Notes: a model not told the origin generated them from the sequence alone. Positions 16,097 to 24,603 are shown, counted from the stretch's first letter. The stretch is 64,000 nucleotides of DNA from Bacteroidales bacterium (GCA_004557035.1 SFFB01000002.1:5835-69834); one strand, 5' to 3'. Made by a program: numbers and translations.

Positions 16097-16840
16097 ATGT
16101 CCCACACTCCTCCCGATGCCTTGAGCCGCAGCCGTCTCGTGCTTGGCGACGCGGCCCTCCAAAGGCTCTCCGACAGCCGCATCATCCTGTTCGGCACCGG
16201 CGGCGTGGGCAGTTGGTGCGCCGAAGCCTTGATACGCACGGGTGCCCGGCGTCTGACGCTTGTGGACTTCGACCACGTGGCCCCTTCCAACATCAATCGA
16301 CAGATGCCCGCCACGGCCAAGACCGTGGGGCGGCTCAAGGTGGAAGCTGCCGCCGAGCGCCTGCTCGACATCAATCCCAGCGCCGACATCGTCGCCATCG
16401 CCCAGCCCTTCAACGCCGCGACGGCCGACAGTTTCCGCCTTCAAGACTATGACTACGTCATCGACGCCATCGACTCCCTGCCCGACAAGGCCCTGCTCAT
16501 CCGCCGCGCCACGGCGACCCGTGCCGTCTTGTTTTCGTCGATGGGCGCTGCGCGCAAGGTCAATCCGCTCAGAGCCGCCGTGGCCGAGTTTTGGAAAGTC
16601 AAGGGTTGCCCGCTGGCCGCCGCCCTCCGCCGACGGTTCAAGAAAGAGGGCCAATTTCCCTCCCGCAAATTCCGCTGCGTCTATTCCGACGAGCAGCCAC
16701 GGCCCAATCAGACCACGGCCGAAGAGACCGGACGCGTAAACGGTTCGTTGGTCTGCGTCACGGCCGTGTTTGGTTTCACCCTGGCCTCCCTCGTCGTGAA
16801 CGACATCATCGCCCGGGTCGAGGAAGAGGTTTTGATTTAG
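16097..16840 (+). CDS. tcdA: tRNA threonylcarbamoyladenosine dehydratase TcdA (CsdL)
   Basis: A 247-residue E1-like enzyme that cyclises t6A37 of tRNA to ct6A using ATP. The nucleotide loop LFGTGGVGSW is at residues 31-40, followed by VDFDHVAPSNINRQ and VIDAIDSLPDK, and the family-specific FSSMGAARKVNP and VYSDEQP. The C-terminal GSLVCVTAVFGFTLASLVVNDI is a membrane-associated helix typical of TcdA. The frame is open 23 codons upstream inside the Fur-family gene; the ATG at 16097 is chosen because it follows that gene's stop. Substrate tRNAs carry t6A; the window also encodes MtaB, which modifies the same nucleoside. Confidence 0.93.
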   Translation: MSHTPPDALSRSRLVLGDAALQRLSDSRIILFGTGGVGSWCAEALIRTGARRLTLVDFDHVAPSNINRQMPATAKTVGRLKVEAAAERLLDINPSADIVAIAQPFNAATADSFRLQDYDYVIDAIDSLPDKALLIRRATATRAVLFSSMGAARKVNPLRAAVAEFWKVKGCPLAAALRRRFKKEGQFPSRKFRCVYSDEQPRPNQTTAEETGRVNGSLVCVTAVFGFTLASLVVNDIIARVEEEVLI

Positions 16841-16849
16841 AGTGGAAAA

Positions 16850-17210
16850 AGTCAAAGAGACAAAGAGTTTGAGCGGTTAAGTACGCCCTGAAAGGGCATA
16901 AGACCATAGCCCAGGGCAGAGGCGGCACGTAGTGACGCCGGCACCCTGGGTAAGTATGGCCCCAACAATGCGCCCTGTAAGGGCAAAAGCATAATTAAAA
17001 GGTATGAGTATGGTCAAAGTTGGAAAAAATAAATCTTTTGCCCTTACAGGGCGTACATCATCGCACGACCTTACCCAGGGTGCCGGTGCCACTACGTGTC
17101 ACCTCTGCCCTGGGCTATGGTCTCGTTGGCCTTACAGGCCGTGCTTGGCCGCTCATAACCCTTAGAATAAAAGTCAAAAAGTGGCTGTGCCGCTCAAACT
17201 CTTTACCCTC
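16850..17210. repeat. Nested palindromic repeat R2
   Basis: Same plan as R1: outer GTCAAAGAGACAAAGAG against a C/T-rich arm; CCATAGCCCAGGGCAGAG / CTCTGCCCTGGGCTATGG; GGCACCCTGGGTAAG / CTTACCCAGGGTGCC; GCGCCCTGTAAGGGCAAAAG (about 16971-16990) / CTTTTGCCCTTACAGGGCG (about 17036-17054), around an AT-rich centre. The bases between the GGGCAG and CACCCTGGG blocks differ from R1 yet stay self-complementary (GGCACGTAGTGACGCC region). It fills the whole tcdA to nitroreductase spacer. Confidence 0.85.
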
Positions 17211-17238
17211 TCATCCTCATAAATAAAAATATAAAACT

Positions 17239-18030
17239 ATGAGTGACGCTCCACATTCCGCTTCCATCCCCTTCTTCGAGAGTCTGTGCGACTTTATGGC
17301 CACCCGGCGCACAATCCGCCGCTACACGGCCGAGGACGTGAGCGACGAAACCCTCAACCGCCTGCTCACGTTGGCCTCGCGCACACAGACCATGGGCGGC
17401 CTGCAACTCTACAGCGTGGTGACCACGCGCGACGCAGCGATGAAACGCCGGCTCTCGTCGCTCCACTTCGGCCAACCCATGGTCACGGAAGCACCCGTCG
17501 TACTCACCTTCTGTGCCGACTACCACCGTACCACCGCCTGGTGCAACTGCCGCCGTGCCAATCCGGGCTACGACAACCTTCTCTCGTTCCTCAATGCCGC
17601 CACCGACGCCCTGCTCTTCTGCCAGACCTTCTGCACGCTGGCCGAGGCCGAGGGACTGGGGCTATGCTATCTCGGCACCACCCTCTACAATCCCCTCGGC
17701 ATCATCGAAGCCCTCCGTCTGCCGCGGCTGGTCATGCCCGTGGCCACCATCACACTGGGCCATCCCGCCGAGGTGCCATCCACCCTCACCGAGCGCCTAC
17801 CCCTCACGGCCATCGTCCACGCCGAGCACTACGCTCCCGCCACGCCCGAGACCATCGACCGCGACTATGCCGCCAAAGAAGCTATGGCCCAAAACCAAGC
17901 CTTCGTCCGCGAAAACCACAAAGAGACTCTCGCACAAGTCTTCACCGACGTGCGCTACACCCGCCGCGACTGCGAAGCCATGAGCCGCACCATGACCGAG
18001 GCCTTGCGCCGACAGGGTTTCTTGGAATGA
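17239..18030 (+). CDS. NfsA/FRP-type nitroreductase family protein
   Basis: A 263-residue flavin-dependent oxidoreductase of the nitroreductase superfamily. The N-terminal FMN-phosphate segment RRTIRRYTAEDV (residues 23-34) and SRTQTMGGLQLYSVVTT are clear, and the middle has GLGLCYLGTTLYNP and the VMPVATITLGHPAE strand typical of NfsA-like proteins that use NADPH. No signal peptide. The physiological substrate is unknown; nitro compounds, quinones or flavins are possible. It stands alone between two repeat-filled spacers. A later start at Met20 is possible. Confidence 0.88.
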   Translation: MSDAPHSASIPFFESLCDFMATRRTIRRYTAEDVSDETLNRLLTLASRTQTMGGLQLYSVVTTRDAAMKRRLSSLHFGQPMVTEAPVVLTFCADYHRTTAWCNCRRANPGYDNLLSFLNAATDALLFCQTFCTLAEAEGLGLCYLGTTLYNPLGIIEALRLPRLVMPVATITLGHPAEVPSTLTERLPLTAIVHAEHYAPATPETIDRDYAAKEAMAQNQAFVRENHKETLAQVFTDVRYTRRDCEAMSRTMTEALRRQGFLE

Positions 18031-18032
18031 GC

Positions 18033-18425
18033 GATTACGCTGGTCTCTGTAAGGACGCTACATATCAGCCCAATTAACGAAGTCAACCGACAACAAGGCA
18101 AGAATAGAGGTGGCCAAGCAAGTCCTGTAAGGGCGCAACATATCAGCCCGGGTCGATAGGCCCGGGTAACGGAAACTCCTCTAATCTCCAGCCTGTAAGG
18201 TCGGCACAATATATAAATAGATAACGGCTTATCAATCGCCCCCAATCAATCACTCGCCGCTTGGGGTGCCGACCTTACAGGCCGGAATATGGGAGGCCAT
18301 ATTTAACCCAGGCCTGACGACCTGGGCTGATATGTAACGCCCTTACAGGGCTTACGAGGCCGCTCGCAACCCCTTGACGAACCGGGCTGATATGTTACGC
18401 TACAGGGTTTACGAGACCGCTCACA
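18033..18425. repeat. Repeat cluster R3 (ATATCAGCCC / TGTAAGGTCGG family)
   Basis: The spacer holds several related pieces: a TGTAAGGGCGCAACATATCAGCCCGGG arrangement around 18126, GGTCGATAGGCCCGGGT, a palindrome GCCTGTAAGGTCGGCA (about 18190-18205) / TGCCGACCTTACAGGC (about 18269-18284), CCCAGGCCTGACGACCTGGGCTGATATGTAACGCCC, and a second, partial GGGCTGATATGTTACGC copy near 18384. The family recurs at 52.3 kb. No gene is seen here. Confidence 0.75.
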
Positions 18426-18493
18426 GCCCCCAGACGAAATATCAAACAATCAAATCAATAACCATTCAAAAAACCAACTCAACAATCACACAC

Positions 18494-19717
18494 ATGGGAA
18501 AAGTCCTAATCATCGGAGCCGGCGGTGTGGCCACAGTGGCCGCCCACAAAGTGGCCCAAAACACCGACGTGTTTGACGAAATCATGATTGCCTCGCGCAC
18601 AGTCTCAAAATGCGATGCCATAGTCAAAGCCATCGGGCGCCCCGACATCAAGACCGCACAGGTCGACGCCGACGACGTAGACCAGCTCTGCCGCCTCTTC
18701 GACGCCTTCAAGCCCGACCTCGTGATGAACCTCGCTCTGCCCTATCAAGACCTCACCATCATGGAAGCCTGCCTGAGGAGCGGCTGCTCTTATCTCGACA
18801 CGGCCAACTATGAGCCCAAAGACGAGGCCCACTTTGAGTATTCATGGCAATGGGCCTACAAAGAGCGCTTCGAGCAGGCCGGACTCACCGCCATACTGGG
18901 CTGCGGTTTCGACCCCGGCGTCACGAGCATCTACACAGCCTATGCCGCTAAACACCATTTCGACGAAATCCACTATCTCGACATCGTAGACTGCAACGCC
19001 GGCGACCACCACAAAGCCTTCGCCACCAACTTCAACCCCGAAATCAACATCCGCGAAATCACACAGAAGGGCCTCTATTGGGAAAACGGCCAATGGGTGG
19101 AGACCGCTCCGCTCGAAATCCACCGTCCGCTCACCTATCCCGAAATCGGCCCTCGCGAGAGCTACCTCTTGCACCACGAAGAGATTGAGAGCCTCGTCAA
19201 GAACTACCCCACCATCCGTCGCGCCCGCTTCTGGATGACCTTCGGCGAACAATACCTCAAACACCTCGACGTGATACAAAACATCGGTATGTCGCGTATC
19301 GACGAGATAGACTATGTGGCCGAAGCCGCCGACGGCAGCGGACCTGTGAAGGTGAAGATTGTTCCCTTGCAGTTCCTCAAAGCCGTGTTGCCCAACCCCC
19401 AAGACCTCGGCGAGAACTATGAGGGCCAAACCAGCATCGGCTGCCGCATCAGAGGCATCAAAGACGGCCGTGAGCACACCTACTACGTCTATAACAACTG
19501 CTCCCACCGCGCTGCCTACGAAGAGACCGGCATGCAGGGTGTGAGCTACACCACGGGCGTGCCTGCCTGCATTGGTGCCCGTCTGTTTATGCTCGGAGAG
19601 TGGAAACGTCCCGGCGTATGGAACGTCGAGGAGTTCAACCCCGACCCCTTCATGGCCGAGCTCAACAAGCAAGGGCTGCCCTGGCACGAAATCCACGACG
19701 GCGACCTCGAACTCTAA
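18494..19717 (+). CDS. Saccharopine dehydrogenase-family protein, probable carboxy(nor)spermidine dehydrogenase
   Basis: A 407-residue NAD(P)-dependent dehydrogenase. The Rossmann loop VLIIGAGGVA begins at residue 4, followed by the family segments DLVMNLALPYQDLTIMEACL and YLDTANYEPKDEAH, and GCGFDPGVTSIYTAYAAKH. In Bacteroidales this subgroup is commonly assigned to the condensation of aspartate semialdehyde with a diamine to form carboxyspermidine or carboxynorspermidine in the alternative spermidine pathway. A saccharopine reductase role cannot be excluded. No decarboxylase (NspC) gene is in the window. The ATG at 18494 is chosen because the frame upstream lies in repeat R3. Confidence 0.86.
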   Translation: MGKVLIIGAGGVATVAAHKVAQNTDVFDEIMIASRTVSKCDAIVKAIGRPDIKTAQVDADDVDQLCRLFDAFKPDLVMNLALPYQDLTIMEACLRSGCSYLDTANYEPKDEAHFEYSWQWAYKERFEQAGLTAILGCGFDPGVTSIYTAYAAKHHFDEIHYLDIVDCNAGDHHKAFATNFNPEINIREITQKGLYWENGQWVETAPLEIHRPLTYPEIGPRESYLLHHEEIESLVKNYPTIRRARFWMTFGEQYLKHLDVIQNIGMSRIDEIDYVAEAADGSGPVKVKIVPLQFLKAVLPNPQDLGENYEGQTSIGCRIRGIKDGREHTYYVYNNCSHRAAYEETGMQGVSYTTGVPACIGARLFMLGEWKRPGVWNVEEFNPDPFMAELNKQGLPWHEIHDGDLEL

Positions 19718-19821
19718 GCCGCCTGCCGTTCATTTTTTTCATCCGCAGCGCCTTCACCGCCATCGCAGCCGTGAGGGCGCTGTGACTTTTTGGACTTCAT
19801 CATTATCACTCCCCCCAAACC

Positions 19822-20340
19822 ATGACCCGAGAAGAAATTGTCATCAACCACCTCCGTGCCCACCACATCCCCTTCACCCTCTACCACCACCCCGAAGGCG
19901 ACACCATCGAAGAGGCCCGCCGCTGGTGGCGCGACGACGGGAGCGTGCACTGCAAAAACCTGTTTTTCCGCAACCACAAGGGCAATCGCCACTATCTGGT
20001 TTGCTTCCCCGCCCACCTCACCCTCGACATCCACCATCTCGAGGCCACGCTCCGGGCCTCTCTCCTCCGGCAGGGTCTGCCCTCATGCGGCAAACTCTCT
20101 TTTGCCTCTGCCGAGCGCATGGAGCGTCTTTTGGGCCTGCTTCCGGGCAGTGTGTCGCCCTTTGGCCTCATCAACGACTCCGGCGGCGAAGTGCACCTCC
20201 TGCTCGACGAAAGGTTGCGCCAAGCCGACGCCCTGTCGTTCCATCCCAACGACAGCCGCGGCACGGTGGTCATCGCCCGCACCGACTTCGAGCGCTACCT
20301 CACCACCGTGCGCAGCACCCACGAATACATCCGGCTATAA
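19822..20340 (+). CDS. PrdX/ProX-like YbaK-domain aminoacyl-tRNA deacylase
   Basis: A 172-residue stand-alone YbaK-fold editing protein. It shows the family order IPFTLYHHPE, EEARRWW, HCKNLFFRNHKGNRHYLVC, KLSFASAERMERLLGLLPGSVSPFGLINDSGGEVHLLLDE and SFHPNDSRGTVVIARTDFERYL. The conserved lysine in CKNLF is expected to act in deacylation. PrdX-type proteins remove alanine wrongly attached to tRNA-Pro. It lies 104 bases after the dehydrogenase on the same strand and could share its transcript. Confidence 0.9.
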   Translation: MTREEIVINHLRAHHIPFTLYHHPEGDTIEEARRWWRDDGSVHCKNLFFRNHKGNRHYLVCFPAHLTLDIHHLEATLRASLLRQGLPSCGKLSFASAERMERLLGLLPGSVSPFGLINDSGGEVHLLLDERLRQADALSFHPNDSRGTVVIARTDFERYLTTVRSTHEYIRL

Positions 20341-21092
20341 CCCGTCTCTTGACGTTTTCTTTTGAGCAAACGCCCCCGTCCCCGTTCCAGCCATCATCGG
20401 GAGCTATCGGTCGGAGAGTCTTCCCCGCCAAAGTGTGACGGAATGTGACCGAAGCGTCCAATCACAGCAAATCGCTGAGAGTCAGCGCATATAAGGCCGC
20501 GTGACCAGGTGATTGGAGAAAAGGGCAAAACTAACGTTATAGGGATATTGGGGGCAAGGGGGGATTACACTGTTGATGTAAATGCAAAGTTCAAAGATTG
20601 GCGTATTCCTTGGTCGCATCGAAACAAGGGCAGTCTTGGCGGCAAAATTGCGGTGTCCGCAGATTTTGGCTTTCGGCCATTTCAGTGGCTGCTTTCGGCA
20701 TAGGAGGTAGTCATATCTTATATAAGATACGAAAATTTGAACCAATCCGAAGTAACGGCCAATTCTTCTCGGCCTTTATTCTCAGCGCCCCGTTATTTTT
20801 TTCGTACGTCCTTATGGCACGTTCGAAGGCCCACAAGTGCCGTATTTTCAGGCCTTATGGCCCAATTGACGACCATAAGGACGGCCGCTCAAAGTTTGAA
20901 CTTTTGAACTTTGAACTTTTGAACTTTCATATTTTTCAAACGAAACAAAAACAAAGAATAATAAGTAATATATTATATATCATATACTTATATAGCTTCC
21001 TTTTATTTTGCATATTCAGTTCAAAAGTTCAAAGTTCAAAAGTTCAAAAACTTCGATTTTACTAACAGAGGTTAAAGAGAGCGTTAAAAACC
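20341..21092. other. Gene-poor spacer with inverted repeats
   Basis: No supported gene. It holds a segment (20440-20530) that resembles one at 55.70-55.80 kb (CAATCACAGCAA near one edge, GTGATTGG near the other), a perfect 16-base palindrome TATCTTATATAAGATA (20714-20729), an 11-base inverted pair CGTCCTTATGG/CCATAAGGACG (about 20806-20883), and a perfect 28-base inverted repeat built from GAACTTT units (arms 20898-20925 and 21018-21045). Confidence 0.7.
20898..21045. repeat. 28-base perfect inverted repeat of GAACTTT units
   Basis: Left arm 20898-20925 reads as alternating GAACTTTT and GAACTTT; right arm 21018-21045 is its exact reverse complement (AGTTCAAAAGTTCAAAG...). The 92-base centre is very AT-rich. 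The arms would form a long stem in DNA or RNA. Confidence 0.85.
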
Positions 21093-21521
21093 GTGCTTTT
21101 ATGCCTCGTGGCCGGCATCATCCTCAGCTTTTTGGGTTTTCTCCATCCGCCCGCAGGCGAAATTTCTTCATGTGTGCTCTATTTCTTCAATGAGTGTTTG
21201 ATATATAGCGGTGCCTTCTTCAGCGTGAAACGCCACATCAAAACGTATTGCAGAAATGCGAGAAAAGAGATTAGCTTTTGTATTTGCTTCCGTGCCCGGA
21301 GATTATACTCAAAAATGGCGATTTTTGGGAAGTATCGGTGGTTTAGTTCTCAAAATCGGGGATTTTGTGAACTTGTGAACTTTTCATTTACATCAAGGCA
21401 AGAGGCAGGCGGCTTCTGTCTTTTTCATTCCTCAATCCCTCCCCGGCATATACACAAAAAGAAAACCTGCGAACTTGCGTTCACAGGTCTCTGTTCTCTC
21501 ATGTCACGTCTTGATGCGTGA
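21093..21521 (+). CDS. Small membrane protein or remnant of one
   Basis: A 142-codon frame with a GTG start. Only the first ~48 residues look protein-like: LLCLVAGIILSFLGFLHPP then AGEISSCVLYFFNECLIYSGAFFSV, a two-helix pattern with a central GEI that I recognise from short (about 50-65 residue) membrane proteins of Bacteroidales. The remaining ~90 residues look like translated spacer, so a stop codon may have been lost and this may be a decayed copy. AGAGAG lies about 10 bases before the GTG. No function can be given. Could also be chance. Confidence 0.35.
   Translation: MLLCLVAGIILSFLGFLHPPAGEISSCVLYFFNECLIYSGAFFSVKRHIKTYCRNARKEISFCICFRARRLYSKMAIFGKYRWFSSQNRGFCELVNFSFTSRQEAGGFCLFHSSIPPRHIHKKKTCELAFTGLCSLMSRLDA
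21453..21488 (-). terminator. Terminator of the small lipoprotein gene
   Basis: ACCTGCGAAC (21465-21474) and GTTCACAGGT (21479-21488) pair with one mismatch and a 4-base loop; the minus strand continues into TTTTCTTTTTG. It lies 53 bases past the lipoprotein stop. Confidence 0.65.
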
Positions 21522-21541
21522 CCATGTTTGTAGCTTGGCGA

Positions 21542-21742
21542 TTAGGCCTGAGCGGCAGAGTCAGCAGCAGCGGGAGCTACGCTGTCAGCAGCAACAGTGT
21601 CTACAACGGCAGAGTCAGCAGCAGCAGAGTCAGCAGCAGCAGAGTCGATGCTGTCGTTAGCGGCACCAGCCTTGTCAGAACCACCGCAAGAAGCGAAAGA
21701 AATAGCAGCCATAGCTACGAACATGAAAACTAACTTTTTCAT
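21542..21742 (-). CDS. Small repetitive lipoprotein
   Basis: A 66-residue protein. Signal MKKLVFMFVAMAAISFASC gives a lipobox with Cys19, then GGSDKAG, then a low-complexity tail of repeated Asp-Ser-Ala-Ala/Val units (DSAAADSAAADSAVVDTVA). The tail is encoded by a GCAGAGTCAGCAG-type repeat. Its own promoter and terminator flank it, which supports a real monocistronic gene. Such tiny lipoproteins are common in Bacteroidales; function unknown. Confidence 0.75.
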   Translation of the reverse strand: MKKLVFMFVAMAAISFASCGGSDKAGAANDSIDSAAADSAAADSAVVDTVAADSVAPAAADSAAQA

Positions 21743-21794
21743 TGTGTTGTGAAGTTTTTTAGTTAAACAATCAATTGCTTTATTAAAACGAGGG

Positions 21795-21825
21795 CAAAGG
21801 TAGAGAGCTTTTCGACATAGGGCAA
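21795..21825 (-). promoter_or_regulatory. Promoter of the small lipoprotein gene
   Basis: Minus strand TTG (21823-21825), 20 bases, TACCTTTG (21795-21802). The leader to the ATG at 21742 would be about 45 bases. Confidence 0.6.
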
Positions 21826-22048
21826 GAGAGGGTGGGCGTTTTCTTTACAGAGAATACATTATTTAACTTTATAATGCGTATTTTGTTCTCTCTGATGAGC
21901 AATTTTGAGGTGTTTGTGGCCTCATTTTGCCCTATCGGCGGGTTATGGCTATTATTTTTTAACATTCGGATCTCGGCTTCCGGCAAGGCTCCCAAGCGGC
22001 ATGCGGCGGCTCGGCGGCGGTTTGTTTCGCCACGTGGCGAGTTTGTCG

Positions 22049-22056
22049 TAATTTTG
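22049..22056 (+). promoter_or_regulatory. -7 box of the mtaB operon
   Basis: TAATTTTG, with a TTTG 24 bases upstream (spacing longer than usual). The leader to the ATG at 22104 would be about 40 bases. The rest of the 360-base divergent spacer (21743-22103) shows nothing else apart from the lipoprotein promoter. Confidence 0.5.
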
Positions 22057-22103
22057 CAGTCAAAACAATACGGGCCGTATGGCTTTGACTCCTTTATTTG
22101 ACT

Positions 22104-23471
22104 ATGACTGACATTGCTCTGCAGGGTGCCCCCGGGGCGCCTATATATAATAATATGTGTGCGGCCTTCGTCACGCTGGGCTGCAAACTGAACTTTGCCG
22201 AAACGTCTTCGCTGCGCGACGCGATGGCCCGAGAGGGCATACGTGTGGCCGAGGAGGGCGAAAAGGCAGACATTTGCGTGGTCAACACTTGCTCAGTGAC
22301 AGACGTGGCCGACAAGAAGTGCCGGCAGGCCATTCGCCGGCTGACGCGCGAAAACCCGGGGGCCTTCGTGGTGGTGGTGGGATGTTACGCCCAACTTCAA
22401 CCCGAAGAGATTGCGGCCTTTGAGGGCGTGGACCTCGTGGTGGGGATGCAGCACAAGGGCGAAATCGTGCGCCTCATTGCCGAACGCCTGGAGGCGAAAA
22501 AGTCTTTGGGCGATGGCGGCGCATGCCACGAGGCCATTGCCGTGCCTACGAAAGAAATCACGACTTTCGTACCTTCGTGCTCGAGGGGCGACCGCACACG
22601 GTGGTTTTTGAAAGTGCAAGACGGCTGCAACTACTACTGCACCTATTGCACCATACCCATTGCCCGCGGTCGCTCGCGCAACGGCTCGATTGCGTCGATG
22701 GTGGCGCAGGCCGAAGAAGTGGCGGCCCAGGGCGGACGGGAGATTGTCTTGACGGGAGTGAACATCGGCGACTTCGGACGCTCCACGGGTGAGACGTTCA
22801 CCCAGCTGGTCGAGGCACTCGACGGCGTGAGCGGCATTGAGCGCTTTCGCATTTCAAGCATAGAGCCCAACCTGCTGACGGACGATATCATCGCGCTGTG
22901 TGCGCGCAGTCGCTCGTTTATGCCCCACTTCCACATCCCCCTGCAAAGCGGCTCCGATACGGTGTTGCGGTTGATGCACCGCCACTACGACACGGCGCTC
23001 TTCGCACGGAAGATTGACGAAATCAAACGGGTGATGCCCGACGCTTTCATCGGCGTGGACGTCATCGTGGGCACAAGGGGCGAGACCGACGAGTTCTTTG
23101 AAGAGACTTACCGCTTCATTGAGGGGCTCGACATCTCCGCGTTGCACGTGTTCAGCTATTCGGAACGGCCGGGGACGAAGGCGCTCGAAATACCCTATGT
23201 GGTGGACGCCGAAACCCGCCACAAGCGCAGTAACCGCCTCATCGCACTCTCGGAGGCCAAGCACAGGGCTTTTTATGAGCGGTATATGGGCACAGTGCGC
23301 CCGGTGCTTTGGGAACACGGCAAAGACGGCGAACCTCTCCACGGCTTCACCGACAACTATATCCGCGTAGTGGCCACGCCCGAAACGCCTTGTGCAGACA
23401 ACACGATAGGCCGTGTGCGACTGGGCGGTTTTGCCGCAGACGGCGAATGTCTGCTGGCTCTGCCCGAGTGA
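22104..23471 (+). CDS. mtaB: tRNA t6A37 methylthiotransferase MtaB
   Basis: A 455-residue radical SAM methylthiotransferase that converts t6A37 to ms2t6A in tRNAs reading ANN codons. The N-terminal UPF0004 domain has TLGCKLNFAE and VVNTCSVT plus VVGCYAQ, supplying the three cysteines of the second cluster. The radical SAM triad is Cys175, Cys179, Cys182 in CNYYCTYC. A TRAM-like region ends the protein. The N-terminus before TLGCKLN is about ten residues longer than usual with the ATG at 22104; ATG 22155 is an alternative. First gene of an operon with GT2 and the RsmI-like gene. Confidence 0.92.
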   Translation: MTDIALQGAPGAPIYNNMCAAFVTLGCKLNFAETSSLRDAMAREGIRVAEEGEKADICVVNTCSVTDVADKKCRQAIRRLTRENPGAFVVVVGCYAQLQPEEIAAFEGVDLVVGMQHKGEIVRLIAERLEAKKSLGDGGACHEAIAVPTKEITTFVPSCSRGDRTRWFLKVQDGCNYYCTYCTIPIARGRSRNGSIASMVAQAEEVAAQGGREIVLTGVNIGDFGRSTGETFTQLVEALDGVSGIERFRISSIEPNLLTDDIIALCARSRSFMPHFHIPLQSGSDTVLRLMHRHYDTALFARKIDEIKRVMPDAFIGVDVIVGTRGETDEFFEETYRFIEGLDISALHVFSYSERPGTKALEIPYVVDAETRHKRSNRLIALSEAKHRAFYERYMGTVRPVLWEHGKDGEPLHGFTDNYIRVVATPETPCADNTIGRVRLGGFAADGECLLALPE

Positions 23472-23547
23472 AAAGGCCGCTCAATACAATCTCTACCCCT
23501 CTCAACTCTCATTACCCTTCTCAAATCTCCCTACCATTCGTAATAAT

Positions 23548-24591
23548 ATGACTACAAACAAACGCACGGCCGTCGTCATCCTCAACTGGAACGGGGCCGA
23601 CATGCTGAAGGCTTTTTTGCCGCAGGTGATTGCAGCCTGTGGCGAAGAGGGCGAAGTGATTGTGGCCGACAACGGCTCGACCGACCATTCACGCGAAATG
23701 ATGGCCGAGGTCTTTCCCGACGTCAGACTAATTGCCTTGCCCGAAAATTATGGCTTTGCCGAAGGATATAATCGGGCCTTGGCCGAGGTGGAGGCGGAGT
23801 TTTTCCTCCTGCTCAACTCTGACGTGGAGCCGGCACGGGGATGGCTGGGGCCGCTGCTGGCGTATATGGACAAACACGAAGAGGCTGCCGCCTGTTGCCC
23901 GAAGTTGTTGAGCTACCGCGAGCGTGACCGGTTTGAATATGCCGGGGCTTCCGGCGGCTACATCGACCGGCTGGGCTATCCGTTTTGCCGCGGCCGCATC
24001 TTTGGCGACGTGGAGGCCGACCGGGGGCAGTATGACGACACCGTATCGGTGTTCTGGGCTACCGGAGCGGCACTGATGATACGCCGCTCGGACTGGCTCA
24101 AAGCCGGCGGTCTCGACGGCCGCTTCTTTGCCCACCAAGAAGAGATTGACCTCTGCTGGCGGCTGCACCGTATGGGGCGTGACGTGGTGTGTGTGCCGGC
24201 CTCAAAGGCATGGCACGTGGGCGGGGCTTCGCTCGAACAGGGCAACCCGCGCAAGACGTTCTTGAATTTCCGCAACAATCTCATGATGCTCTACAAGAAT
24301 TTGCCCGAGGGCGAACTGAAGGCCGTGATGCGCACACGGCGGTGGCTCGACGCACTGGCCCTGCTGCAGTTTGCATTGAAAGGCGACCTCAAAAACGCAG
24401 CTGCGGTGAGGAAGGCCCGAAAGGCTTTCAAGGCTATGCGTGAGGAACTGGGCGAAGACCGGAGGCGACTGGCGGCAGAGGCTGTGACCGACAACGTGAC
24501 CGGCCGCTTGCCCATCAACCTGCTGGTGGCTTATCATCTGAAACGCCGCAAGACTTTTTCGGCAATCGTCGATTATCTCTCATCCCATTAA
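23548..24591 (+). CDS. Glycosyltransferase family 2 protein
   Basis: A 347-residue GT-A fold glycosyltransferase. It opens with VVILNWNG (residues 9-16), has DNGSTD at 41-46, LLLNSDVEP with Asp92 as part of the nucleotide-sugar/metal site, and HQEEIDLCWRLHRMG with the expected acidic catalytic residues, the layout of rhamnosyl-type GT2 enzymes. No strong membrane segment. It should extend a cell-surface glycan, but the acceptor is unknown; no capsule or O-antigen cluster surrounds it. The frame is open 45 codons upstream inside mtaB; the ATG at 23548 is chosen, 76 bases after mtaB. Confidence 0.9.
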   Translation: MTTNKRTAVVILNWNGADMLKAFLPQVIAACGEEGEVIVADNGSTDHSREMMAEVFPDVRLIALPENYGFAEGYNRALAEVEAEFFLLLNSDVEPARGWLGPLLAYMDKHEEAAACCPKLLSYRERDRFEYAGASGGYIDRLGYPFCRGRIFGDVEADRGQYDDTVSVFWATGAALMIRRSDWLKAGGLDGRFFAHQEEIDLCWRLHRMGRDVVCVPASKAWHVGGASLEQGNPRKTFLNFRNNLMMLYKNLPEGELKAVMRTRRWLDALALLQFALKGDLKNAAAVRKARKAFKAMREELGEDRRRLAAEAVTDNVTGRLPINLLVAYHLKRRKTFSAIVDYLSSH

Positions 24592-24603
24592 ACCCTCCCC
24601 CTC

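Noticed and set aside
20482..20745. An 87-codon minus-strand frame in the 20.4 kb spacer
   Set aside because: It overlaps the repeated GTGATTGG segment; no start signal or known motif, so not called a gene.
22525..22560. Possible frameshift in mtaB where the linker looks unusual (CHEAIAVPTKEITTFVPSCSRG)
   Set aside because: The frame stays open through both domains with all cluster cysteines present; the linker between the UPF0004 and radical SAM domains is naturally variable.
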